9,323 nucleotides of DNA from Deltaproteobacteria bacterium (GTDB lineage Bacteria > Desulfobacterota > JAFDIG01), in contig JAFDIG010000065.1 in NCBI GenBank assembly GCA_019308145.1, positions 1 through 9,323 of the forward strand, written 5' to 3'. Position numbers and translations under genes: made by a program. Below the pieces are notes generated by a model. It was not told the DNA's origin. It saw only the letters and a list, made by a program, of their open reading frames with translations, and made no database searches. Positions 1-5,487 of the stretch are shown piece by piece (the first letter of the stretch is position 1; each line of letters begins with the position of its first letter).

Positions 1-259
1 CCATGACCATCCTAAAGCCTAAAGATGTTCCATATTCAGCTATTTCATATATATCTTCACGCATCATTGGCTCTCCCCCTGTAAGGATGATTACAGGAGA
101 AGCAAAATCTTTAACTTTATTTAGAAGCTCTATTGCTTCTTCATGGGTTAATTCATTAGGATCTATTTCATTTGCTGCCAATGCTCTACAGTGTATACAG
201 GAAAGATTGCATCGCCTTGTTAGCTCCCAGGCGATCATCCTTAAGGGAGGGGTTTTCAT
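1..259 (-). CDS. ahbD: AhbD-like radical SAM heme synthase, N-terminal part (gene runs off the left edge)
   Basis: Only the first 86 codons are in the window. The product begins MKTPPLRMIAWELTRRCNLS. It carries the radical SAM cysteine motif CxxxCxxC at C17, C21 and C24, which holds the 4Fe-4S cluster that cleaves S-adenosylmethionine, and a GGEP motif at 61-64 that contacts SAM. The 'PPLRxIAWELTRxCNLxCxHCRA' opening is typical of AhbD, which oxidatively decarboxylates two propionates of iron-coproporphyrin III to give heme b in the siroheme-dependent pathway. The start ATG overlaps the hemB stop as ATGA. The nearest purine-rich site (GAGGT at 275-279) is about 15 bases away, so translation probably depends on coupling to hemB. 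The ahbC and hemB genes just upstream strongly support the assignment. The C-terminal auxiliary-cluster region cannot be seen; a related radical SAM (NirJ-like) protein is the alternative. Confidence 0.85.
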   Translation of the reverse strand, partial: MKTPPLRMIAWELTRRCNLSCIHCRALAANEIDPNELTHEEAIELLNKVKDFASPVIILTGGEPMMREDIYEIAEYGTSLGFRMVM

Positions 260-1227
260 CTTATTTTTTTAGCTACCTCTTTTGCAAAATATGTGAGTAT
301 CATATCTGCTCCTGCTCTTTTGATAGCAAGAAGGGTTTCAAACATAACTGCTTCACCATCTATATATCCCATCTTTGCAGCTGCTTTTATCATGGCATAT
401 TCTCCGCTTACATTATAAGCTGCTAAAGGGCGATTAAAAAGATCCTTTACATCCCTTATTATATCAAGATTTGGCAAAGCTGGCTTAACCATTACAATAT
501 CAGCACCTTCCTCTATATCAAGTTCAACCTCTCTTAATGCTTCTCTTCTATTGCAAGGGTCCATCTGATAAGATTTCCTATCACCAAAGGCAGGTGCTGA
601 TTCAGCTGCTTCCCTAAACGGACCATAAAAAGATGAAGCAGCTTTTGCAGCATATGCCATGATGGGGATTTGAGTAAAACCTGCGTCATCCAATCGATCC
701 CTTATAGCCTTTACTCTTCCATCCATCATATCAGAAGGCGCAACCATATCCGCTCCAGCTCTTACATGTGAAAGGGCTTGAGTAGAAAGGAGTTCCAGTG
801 TTTTATCATTTATGATTTCCCCATTTTCAACAATTCCACAATGACCATGATCCATATATTCACAGACGCATACATCTGTAATAATTATTATATCTTTAAC
901 CGAACCTTTAATACTTCTTATTGCTCTTTGTATGATTCCATTATCATCAATAGCAGAAGAAGCAGAAGAATCTTTGTACTCTGGAATACCAAATAGAATT
1001 ATTGCTGGTATGCCCAAATCCCTTATCTCTTTCACCTCTTCAACAAGCATATCAGTTGAAAAACGGTATTGACCTTCCAAAGATTCTATTGGTTCTTTTA
1101 CATTTGTGCCTGGCACTACGAAAAGAGGCTGGATAAGGTCATCGAGAGATAATTTTGTCTCGCGCACCATTCTCCTTAAAAGTTCGTTTTTTCTTAACCT
1201 TCTTGGTCTATATCTTGGGAAATACAT
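256..1227 (-). CDS. hemB: Porphobilinogen synthase (delta-aminolevulinic acid dehydratase)
   Basis: The 323-residue product has the normal family length. It condenses two 5-aminolevulinate molecules to porphobilinogen in the cytoplasm, the first step common to heme, siroheme and cobamide synthesis. The zinc-site segment DVCVCEYMDHGHCG gives C120, C122 and C130, so this is the zinc-dependent type, not the Asp-rich magnesium type. The two active-site lysines are K195 (in MAYAAKAASSFYGPF) and K248 (in VMVKPALPNLD); the second forms the Schiff base with substrate. The ATG start has a purine-rich leader, with GGAG at 1237-1240 and GAGGAG at 1230-1235. It lies 33 bases after ahbC and its TGA overlaps the ahbD start, so it sits inside the heme operon. 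The assignment is secure. Confidence 0.97.
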   Translation of the reverse strand: MYFPRYRPRRLRKNELLRRMVRETKLSLDDLIQPLFVVPGTNVKEPIESLEGQYRFSTDMLVEEVKEIRDLGIPAIILFGIPEYKDSSASSAIDDNGIIQRAIRSIKGSVKDIIIITDVCVCEYMDHGHCGIVENGEIINDKTLELLSTQALSHVRAGADMVAPSDMMDGRVKAIRDRLDDAGFTQIPIMAYAAKAASSFYGPFREAAESAPAFGDRKSYQMDPCNRREALREVELDIEEGADIVMVKPALPNLDIIRDVKDLFNRPLAAYNVSGEYAMIKAAAKMGYIDGEAVMFETLLAIKRAGADMILTYFAKEVAKKIR

Positions 1228-1260
1228 ATCTCCTCACTCCATTAGTTAGCACTTCATTTT

Positions 1261-2454
1261 TCAGTGCGAATTATTTAATCCTATCTCCTCATCTGTAAGA
1301 TAGCAAGCAGGATCTGGTGCCCAGAGATCACCAGTAGCTGCCTCTGCTCTTACCCTAAAATTACCACCGCAAATGGAAAGCCATTTACATTTAGCACATC
1401 TACCTTTGAGATAAGGCTTTTTATCCTTAAGTTTAGCCATAAGCTCATTTGATAGATCTGTCCAGATTTTGCTAAAAGGCCTTTCTTTAACATTTCCAAA
1501 GGAATAATGACGCCAGAACTGATCTGCATAAACTTCACCATCCCAACTAACGCATCCTATTCCTCTTCCTGAAGAGTTTCCTTCATTCATCTTTAAAAGC
1601 TCTAAAACCTCTTCAGCCCTTTTTGGATCCTCTTTTTTTAACCTTAGATATATATATGGACCATCAGCATGATTATCAACCGTAAGCACCTCTTTTGGTT
1701 TTCCCTTTTGAAACAACTCCTTAGTTTTATCCATTATAAGATCTAAAACCTTTCTTGTCTCTTCATGAGAAAGGTCTTCATTTATTAAGGATGTGCCTCT
1801 TCCTGCATATACAAGATGATAAAAACATATCCTTGGAATTTCCTCGGTTTCCATTAGTTCAAATATGGCAGGTATCTCTTTATAATTTCGTTTATTTATT
1901 GTAAACCTTAAGCCTACCTTTATCCCATTATCTCGACAGAATCGTATACCATTTAGTGCAGCATCAAATGCTCCTTTTACCCCTCTGAATTTATCGTTGG
2001 TTGCACCAATTCCATCAAGACTTACCCCTACATAAGAGAGATTTACCTCTTTAAATCTTTTTGCCATCTTTTCTGTTATGAGGGTGCCATTTGTTGATAT
2101 TACGGTGCGTAGACCTTTCTTATTAGCATAGGTTATTAACTCTAAAAGATCCTCTCTTATCAAAGGTTCACCACCTGAAAAAAGAAGAACTGGTGCTCCA
2201 AAGTCTGCCAAATCATCGATTAAGGCTTTTCCTTGTTTAGTTGTAAGTTCGTTATCTACTTTTTCTGAAACAGCCTTTGCATAACAATGGACACATTTTA
2301 AGTTGCACCTTTGGGTTATATTCCAAACCACCACAGGCTTTTTGTCATAGGAGAATTGAAGTAGGTGTGAAGGAAGCTTTTTTGAATTCCTACCATATCT
2401 TAAAGGATCAGATGCCTCTACCGCACCGCAGTAAAGTTTTGAAATGCCTATCAC
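1261..2454 (-). CDS. ahbC: AhbC, 12,18-didecarboxysiroheme deacetylase (radical SAM)
   Basis: This 397-residue enzyme starts with the AhbC hallmark MIGISKLYCG...LRYG. The family removes two acetate side chains from 12,18-didecarboxysiroheme to form iron-coproporphyrin III. The radical SAM motif is C50, C54, C57 (QRCNLKCVHC), with the SAM-contacting GGEP at 94-97. A SPASM-like C-terminal region supplies C301, C353, C356, C362 and C384 (GRCAKCKWLSICGG, then DPACY), consistent with an auxiliary iron-sulfur cluster. The start codon is GTG (2452-2454). It is chosen because the family N-terminus begins exactly there, and an AGGTG site at 2465-2469 lies 10 bases upstream. The gene sits 43 bases after the FmdB-type gene and 33 before hemB. 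A NirJ of heme d1 synthesis is the alternative, made unlikely by the N-terminus and by hemB and ahbD next door. Confidence 0.95.
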   Translation of the reverse strand: MIGISKLYCGAVEASDPLRYGRNSKKLPSHLLQFSYDKKPVVVWNITQRCNLKCVHCYAKAVSEKVDNELTTKQGKALIDDLADFGAPVLLFSGGEPLIREDLLELITYANKKGLRTVISTNGTLITEKMAKRFKEVNLSYVGVSLDGIGATNDKFRGVKGAFDAALNGIRFCRDNGIKVGLRFTINKRNYKEIPAIFELMETEEIPRICFYHLVYAGRGTSLINEDLSHEETRKVLDLIMDKTKELFQKGKPKEVLTVDNHADGPYIYLRLKKEDPKRAEEVLELLKMNEGNSSGRGIGCVSWDGEVYADQFWRHYSFGNVKERPFSKIWTDLSNELMAKLKDKKPYLKGRCAKCKWLSICGGNFRVRAEAATGDLWAPDPACYLTDEEIGLNNSH

Positions 2455-2497
2455 TTTTTATATACACCTAAAAGTTAAAAGTTTTTTAAAGGTTATA

Positions 2498-2746
2498 TTA
2501 ATTTTTGCAAGGTGGGGTTCTGCATGGGGTCTCCCTTCCACAGCATGTTTGTTCCCTTCCACACCTTGTAAGACCTCCATCAAAAGATGAATTTCCTCCT
2601 TTCATTATAAAACCAGTCCCACCAGAGATGACTCTTTTAACCTTTCCTCCACACTGAGGACATTCATTAATAGGATTATCACTGATGGACTGTTTAACCT
2701 CAAAGTGATAGCCACAATCTATACATTCATATTCATAGGTTGGCAT
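2498..2746 (-). CDS. FmdB-type zinc-ribbon protein with Cys-rich tail
   Basis: The 82-residue product begins MPTYEYECIDCGYHFEVKQS. This is the FmdB/CxxC_CxxC_SSSS zinc-ribbon pattern, with metal ligands C8, C11, C29 and C32. The ribbon is followed by the usual KVKRVISGGTGFIMKG stretch. After residue 60 it gains five more cysteines (C62, C68, C69, C75, C80), which could bind another metal or cluster. FmdB was named as a putative regulator in methylotrophs, but the molecular role of this family is not established. AAGGAG at 2754-2759 overlaps the stop of the upstream NifX-like gene and lies 7 bases before the ATG, so the two genes are probably translated in step. The setting among a cluster-binding protein and iron-sulfur heme enzymes hints at metal handling rather than DNA binding, but that is inference. 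Confidence 0.88.
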   Translation of the reverse strand: MPTYEYECIDCGYHFEVKQSISDNPINECPQCGGKVKRVISGGTGFIMKGGNSSFDGGLTRCGREQTCCGRETPCRTPPCKN

Positions 2747-2756
2747 CTCTTACTCC

Positions 2757-3095
2757 TTAATGGTCACAAATATTTTCTCCGATTTGTAGTCTATCTTCTA
2801 AAAATTCAGTAACCACTAAATCAGGATGGTTTGCAGGGGCACCTAACACTACTCTTATTCCATTTTGATTAAAAAGTTCTTGAGCCCTTGGTCCCATTCC
2901 TCCAGTGATAACAACGTTTACCCCTTTTTCTGCTAACCATCTTGGCAACAAACCTGGTTCATGTGGTGGAGAAGGTAAAACATCTTTAGAAATGATATTT
3001 TTACCAGTATCATCAACATCAATTATTGCAAACTCTTCACAATGTCCAAAGTGCATAGAAAGTTTTCCTTCTACTAGTGGGATAGCAATTCTCAT
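2757..3095 (-). CDS. NifX/NifB-type dinitrogenase iron-molybdenum cofactor family protein
   Basis: The 112-residue product is a single small domain of the family (PF02579) that binds or carries metal clusters in nitrogenase cofactor assembly; many stand-alone members occur in anaerobes that do not fix nitrogen. Visible hallmarks are MRIAIPL at the N-terminus, MHFGHCEEF at 14-22, the PSPPHEPG segment at 41-48 and the VVITGGMGPRA loop at 61-71. The extreme C-terminus ENICDH adds a Cys and a His that could serve as ligands with H15, H18 and C19. The ATG is preceded by a perfect AAGGAGG (3103-3109) at 7-base spacing. It is the first gene after the predicted promoter at 3154-3182, so it heads the heme operon. 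No nifH, nifD or nifK is visible, so a nitrogenase role is not supported here. Confidence 0.92.
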   Translation of the reverse strand: MRIAIPLVEGKLSMHFGHCEEFAIIDVDDTGKNIISKDVLPSPPHEPGLLPRWLAEKGVNVVITGGMGPRAQELFNQNGIRVVLGAPANHPDLVVTEFLEDRLQIGENICDH

Positions 3096-3102
3096 TTACT
3101 CT

Positions 3103-3109
3103 CCTCCTT
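3103..3109 (-). promoter_or_regulatory. Consensus Shine-Dalgarno AAGGAGG
   Basis: AAGGAGG sits 7 bases before the ATG of the NifX-like gene. It is the best ribosome site of the predicted heme operon and fixes that start. Confidence 0.85.
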
Positions 3110-3153
3110 TTATATCAAAATAAGAGATTTAATATGCTTTAATTTACTTCTAT

Positions 3154-3182
3154 CTTATAATTGAATTAAATTAAAAAGTCAA
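3154..3182 (-). promoter_or_regulatory. Sigma-70-type promoter of the nifX-like/fmdB-like/ahbC/hemB/ahbD operon
   Basis: On the minus strand TTGACT (3177-3182) and TATAAG (3154-3159) each match the consensus at five of six positions and are exactly 17 bases apart. Transcription would start near 3147 and give a leader of about 50 bases ending in the perfect ribosome site of the NifX-like gene. No other promoter of comparable quality was seen between here and the left edge, and downstream gaps are 43 bases or less, so this is the likely source of the whole five-gene transcript. Confidence 0.72.
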
Positions 3183-3200
3183 AAAAATTTTTAATAGTGC

Positions 3201-3228
3201 TTCTCACCTTCCTGTTGGAAGGGGAGAA
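3201..3228 (-). terminator. Intergenic stem-loop, possible terminator of the zinc-ribbon gene
   Basis: TTCTC-A-CCTTCC, loop TGTT, GGAAGG-G-GAGAA forms a stem of 6 plus 5 pairs with one mismatch. It lies between the stop of the 73-residue zinc-ribbon gene and the promoter of the heme operon. On the minus strand the T-run (AAAAATTTTTTT) begins about 13 bases after the stem, which is late for an intrinsic terminator. On the plus strand ATTTTACTTTTT follows directly. It may terminate from either side, or be a short palindromic repeat. Confidence 0.45.
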
Positions 3229-3270
3229 ATTTTACTTTTTATATGAATTTTTTCAAGTCAAATTCAAGCA

Positions 3271-3492
3271 TCAAAGCTGTCTTGTCATTGTAGATCCGCA
3301 TCTTGGGCATTGAATGTTTGTACAAGGGACACCTTGCCTATGAGGAACTGTTGTTCCACATTTTGGACAAACACAATTTCCGCCAACACCTGCTCCAAAA
3401 CCACCTTGCCTTCCACGTCCACCACCTCTACCTAATCCTCTTCCAGTTCCTGGTCCTCTTCCAAATGGTCCTGTTCCATCGCCTCTTGGCAT
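3271..3492 (-). CDS. Small Gly/Arg-rich DUF5320-like protein with C-terminal zinc ribbon
   Basis: The 73-residue product starts MPRGDGTGPFGRGPGTGRG. That opening is typical of the small MPRGDGTGP proteins (DUF5320-like) found beside NifX/NifB-type cluster proteins in anaerobes. Residues 1-39 are Gly/Arg-rich and probably disordered. Residues 40-67 form a compact zinc ribbon with CPKCG (C42, C45) and CPRCG (C62, C65); C40 and C57 are extra cysteines. The central VPHRQGVPC segment resembles the tail found on some NifX-like proteins, so this may be the detached partner of the NifX-like gene downstream. AAGGAGG (3500-3506) precedes the ATG by 7 bases. It has its own candidate promoter and a stem-loop after its stop, so it is probably transcribed separately from the heme operon. 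Its function is unknown. Confidence 0.85.
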   Translation of the reverse strand: MPRGDGTGPFGRGPGTGRGLGRGGGRGRQGGFGAGVGGNCVCPKCGTTVPHRQGVPCTNIQCPRCGSTMTRQL

Positions 3493-3499
3493 TTTAAAA

Positions 3500-3506
3500 C
3501 CTCCTT
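3500..3506 (-). promoter_or_regulatory. Consensus Shine-Dalgarno AAGGAGG
   Basis: AAGGAGG lies 7 bases before the ATG of the 73-residue zinc-ribbon gene and fixes its start. Confidence 0.85.
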
Positions 3507-3514
3507 TTTAAAAT

Positions 3515-3534
3515 AGCAGAAAAAAGTTTCTGCT
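3515..3534 (-). promoter_or_regulatory. Perfect 8-bp hairpin in the leader of the zinc-ribbon gene
   Basis: On the minus strand AGCAGAAA, loop CTTT, TTTCTGCT folds perfectly. It would lie at the very 5' end of the transcript if the promoter at 3545-3573 is used, and ends 8 bases before the AAGGAGG. No T-run follows, so it is not a terminator. A 5' stem of this kind can protect an mRNA or affect ribosome access; which applies here is unknown. Confidence 0.5.
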
Positions 3535-3544
3535 GGTTAAAAAA

Positions 3545-3573
3545 TTTATATCTTAATTAGTTCACTCTGAAAA
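3545..3573 (-). promoter_or_regulatory. Candidate promoter of the zinc-ribbon gene
   Basis: TATAAA (3545-3550) is a good -10 box. TTTTCA (3568-3573), 17 bases upstream, is a weak -35 box (four of six). A weak -35 together with an overlapping inverted repeat would fit an activated or repressed promoter. The predicted start is near 3538. Confidence 0.45.
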
Positions 3574-3585
3574 GTAGACTAATTA
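3554..3585. promoter_or_regulatory. Candidate operator: perfect 8+8 inverted repeat over the promoter
   Basis: TAATTAGT (3554-3561) and ACTAATTA (3578-3585) are exact reverse complements separated by 16 bases, which places the half-site centres 24 bases apart. One arm lies between the -10 and -35 boxes and the other just upstream of the -35. The layout fits a dimeric or paired regulator site, but AT-rich DNA yields such repeats by chance more often than balanced DNA does. Confidence 0.35.
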
Positions 3586-3722
3586 CTTTTATGTTAACTT
3601 TATTAGCTTAAAAATAAAAAAACTCCTTTTTTTATAATTATTTTGTAAATTTTTATCCCTTTTAGTATTAGTTTTACATTTTTTTACATTCTTCAAGATT
3701 TTTATAAAACAATATTATATTT

Positions 3723-3796
3723 TTCCCTTTCATCAAGGGAGAGGGATGAAAAAGGAGGGAGATTAATTAATAATATAAACCTTTTCATCCCCACCC
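3723..3796. repeat. REP-like palindromic intergenic repeat (degraded)
   Basis: TCCCTT (3724-3729) pairs with AAGGGA (3735-3740). Next to it GGGATGAAAAAGG (3743-3755) pairs with CCTTTTCATCCC (3780-3791), with one bulged base. The wording resembles the scattered 'CCCTCTCCC...GGGAGAGGGATGAAGG...CATCCCCACCCT' palindromes of many bacterial genomes. Whether other copies exist in this genome cannot be seen from the window. Confidence 0.4.
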
Positions 3797-4030
3797 TAAT
3801 TTTCACAGATTAAAGGAAAAAATTTTACTAAACCAAAGTTAATTTTCTTCTTATGTTTCACCTTTTAAATCCTTATAATAAAATAACAATAATTATTTTA
3901 CATTTCAAGCAATCAGTTCATTCTGAAGGAAATTTGAAATAATTAAATATAAGAATTTTAATTGTATATGATTGAGATAATTGCAGAATAATTAAAAAGT
4001 TATAATAAAAAATCCTAAAAAAATAAAAAA

Positions 4031-4208
4031 TTCCTTTTAATTTAGGGTGCTATATAAATCACAGGCAAGATGCCTGTGCTACTTTTAGGGATTGTACTCC
4101 TACCTTTTTGGTAGATATGGTATCTTGCCCGCCGTCGTTTTTTTCAGGCTGGCGGAGCTAATTTGAACGTAATTACTTCTTTTTTCAGTATGGAATAATT
4201 AAAAGGAA
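4031..4208. mobile_element. MITE-like segment with 12-bp perfect terminal inverted repeats
   Basis: TTCCTTTTAATT (4031-4042) and AATTAAAAGGAA (4197-4208) are exact inverted repeats bounding 178 bases. Inside are a perfect hairpin CACAGGCA-AGA-TGCCTGTG (4060-4078), a small CTACC-TTTTT-GGTAG hairpin (4100-4114), and CCGCC/GGCGG near 4129-4155. The interior is richer in GC than its surroundings, which suggests an arrival from elsewhere. There is no open frame and no obvious target-site duplication, so the limits are tentative and chance pairing of the AT-rich ends is possible. Confidence 0.35.
4060..4078. repeat. Perfect CACAGGCA/TGCCTGTG hairpin
   Basis: This is an 8-bp perfect stem with an AGA loop, followed by CTAC. 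Its arm GGCAAGATGCC (4064-4074) is matched, in inverted orientation and with one difference, by GGTATCTTGCC at 4119-4129, so the two may be copies of one short repeat family. No T-run directly follows on either strand, so it is not called a terminator. Confidence 0.5.
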
Positions 4209-4408
4209 AGGGGTATACACTCAAAGAAAAAGGATAAGGAAGTACAGCTCATGTAACAAAATCTTTATAATATTATAACATTAGTATAAAGCAAGCGATG
4301 AAAGAAGTAAAGGAATTTGATTAAACGAGGGTAATAGAAACAAGACATACAGTACAACAAACCCCTCTCGTAAAGAAATGGTATTAGAAGTGGAAATAAT
4401 TTAAGGAA

Positions 4409-4849
4409 TTACCTAATAGAGAGTAATTTTTTGTCAAAAAAGGCTACATATAGAGCAATCAAAAATAAAGATATATCCCTTACAATCGTTGTTACTCCTA
4501 TAATCTTTGTTTCTCTTGTAAATTCAAAGCATCCACAAGAGATGTTGAGCCCTCTAAATAGGCTTATTGATAAAGCTAAAGAAAAGATAAAAAGGAGAAA
4601 GGATATCCAAATAGCACATGGTTTAACCCATATCCCAAGGATTAACCCCGCACCTGTTAAAAATTCCAACCAAGGAAGGATTATTGCAAATATATTTATC
4701 ATTTCATTTGGGAGTAATTGATAGTTTGCAACTGCTTTGGCAAAAAGATCAGGATAAAGGATCTTATTTATACTTGCATATATAAATATTATGCCCAAAA
4801 CCCATCTAAATAACAAAGCTAAATAAGGAGATAGATCTTTTCTATCCAT
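4409..4849 (-). CDS. DoxX/MauE-like four-helix membrane protein
   Basis: The 146-residue product is hydrophobic, with four likely membrane helices at about residues 9-28, 50-72, 77-98 and 116-138. The N-terminal RWVLGIIFIYASINKILYPD and the loop RGLNISCGCF are hallmarks of the DoxX/MauE family. C105 and C107 form a CxC pair at the membrane edge that could take part in thiol or sulfur redox chemistry. Proteins of this family act in the inner membrane with thiol-disulfide or sulfur-transfer partners; no substrate can be assigned here. Its ATG follows the rhodanese TAA by a single base, so the two are almost certainly co-translated and probably work together. The only ribosome site is a weak AAGGG-like run inside the rhodanese end. 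Nothing resembling a terminator was found close after the stop. Confidence 0.85.
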   Translation of the reverse strand: MDRKDLSPYLALLFRWVLGIIFIYASINKILYPDLFAKAVANYQLLPNEMINIFAIILPWLEFLTGAGLILGIWVKPCAIWISFLLFIFSLALSISLFRGLNISCGCFEFTRETKIIGVTTIVRDISLFLIALYVAFFDKKLLSIR

Positions 4850-4850
4850 T

Positions 4851-5345
4851 TTAATCTTTCCCTTTTTCTTTTATCGGAAATCCACTTTTTTTCCATCTTG
4901 TTAAGCCATTATGAAGCACCTTTACATTTAAAAACCCTGCTTCTTTTAATGCCTTTGCTAAGCTATCACTTAATTTACACTCTACACCATCACAATAAGT
5001 TATAATATTTGTATCAGGAGGGATTTTTTCAAAAAGCATCATTATTTTTTCAGATAAATCAAAATCAGTAAAAGGTAAATTTATAGCTCCCTTTATATGA
5101 GCTTTGTTATACTCTGAGGCTATTCTCGCATCTATAAAGATCGCCTCTTTTTTATCAAAAAGCTCTTTTGCTTTAGTTAAAGATATATATTCTTCTCCTG
5201 TTGGTTCTATTTCTTCAAAAGATGAATATATTAATGGAATACCATTTTTTCTTAAGTTATTTGTAATTAAACCTATACAACAGGAGAGAATAAATATAAT
5301 CAATAACTTAATCCAGAGATTTTCACTGTTTTTGTTTTGATTCAT
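4851..5345 (-). CDS. Membrane-anchored rhodanese-like sulfurtransferase
   Basis: The 164-residue product has an N-terminal hydrophobic segment (about 11-29) followed by one rhodanese domain (about 52-160). The segment probably anchors the domain outside the cytoplasmic membrane. An ILSC/C run at 19-23 only loosely resembles a lipobox, so a lipoprotein is possible but less likely. Domain marks are FIDARIASEYNKAHIKGAIN (70-89) and the active-site loop YCDGVECKLS, with catalytic C118 as persulfide carrier and a second Cys, C123, in the same loop. The C-terminal LHNGLTRWKKSGFPI is typical of the fold. The family moves sulfane sulfur between thiols. The ATG has only a weak GGA-like site. The 142 bases upstream (5346-5487) contain short AT palindromes but no clear promoter. 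The gene is tightly coupled to the DoxX-like gene. Confidence 0.88.
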   Translation of the reverse strand: MNQNKNSENLWIKLLIIFILSCCIGLITNNLRKNGIPLIYSSFEEIEPTGEEYISLTKAKELFDKKEAIFIDARIASEYNKAHIKGAINLPFTDFDLSEKIMMLFEKIPPDTNIITYCDGVECKLSDSLAKALKEAGFLNVKVLHNGLTRWKKSGFPIKEKGKD

Positions 5346-5487
5346 TTTTTATTTCCATCTAAATAATTCAAGATTTAAAGTTAAATATTTCTTTAACATA
5401 ACTAAAAATCTCAAATAAATAATGTTAATTGAAATTTCTTGAGATCTCCCAGATAAGGGAAAAATGATGAAAAGAGAAGAGTATAAT

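Larger units (their letters stand above)
3493..4408. other. 916-base gene-free region with palindromes
   Basis: No reading frame here has a start, a ribosome site and recognisable sequence. The region is very AT-rich, apart from a GC-richer pocket at about 4060-4160. It holds the promoter and leader of the zinc-ribbon gene (3515-3585), a CCCTT/AAGGG-type palindrome (3723-3796), and a MITE-like segment (4031-4208). The part from 4209 to 4408 contains no feature I can name. A weak pairing of ACGAG (about 4325) with CTCGT (about 4371) is not convincing. No tRNA, riboswitch or CRISPR repeat was recognised. Confidence 0.7.

Noticed and set aside
3..426. Two plus-strand open frames of 84-89 codons
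   Set aside because: They are shadows of ahbD and hemB on the other strand; no ribosome site or recognisable protein pattern.
1350..1541. 63-codon minus-strand frame inside ahbC
   Set aside because: It is an alternative frame of ahbC, whose own reading contains the conserved C-terminal cysteines.
3238..3267. TTGAAT / TATAAA with 18-base spacing on the minus strand
   Set aside because: It would transcribe straight into the stem-loop at 3201-3228, and the promoter at 3154-3182 is closer to consensus in both boxes and spacing.
3616..3633. AAAAAAA-CTCC-TTTTTTT stem
   Set aside because: Only A-T pairs in an AT-rich area with no gene ending close by; too weak to call a terminator.
4263..4400. 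Possible decayed transposase or ORF relic, with ACGAG/CTCGT pairing
   Set aside because: All frames are broken by stops, the longest open run has no start, and no transposase motif can be read.
4431..4721. 96-codon plus-strand open frame
   Set aside because: It lies wholly antisense to the DoxX/MauE-like gene, has no family resemblance, and its composition follows from the opposite-strand membrane protein codons.
5431..5460. Palindromes GAAATTTC and GAGATCTC and a TCCC/GGGA stem after the formyltransferase gene
   Set aside because: No T-run follows the stem on the minus strand and 8-base palindromes alone are weak; neither a terminator nor an operator is supported.
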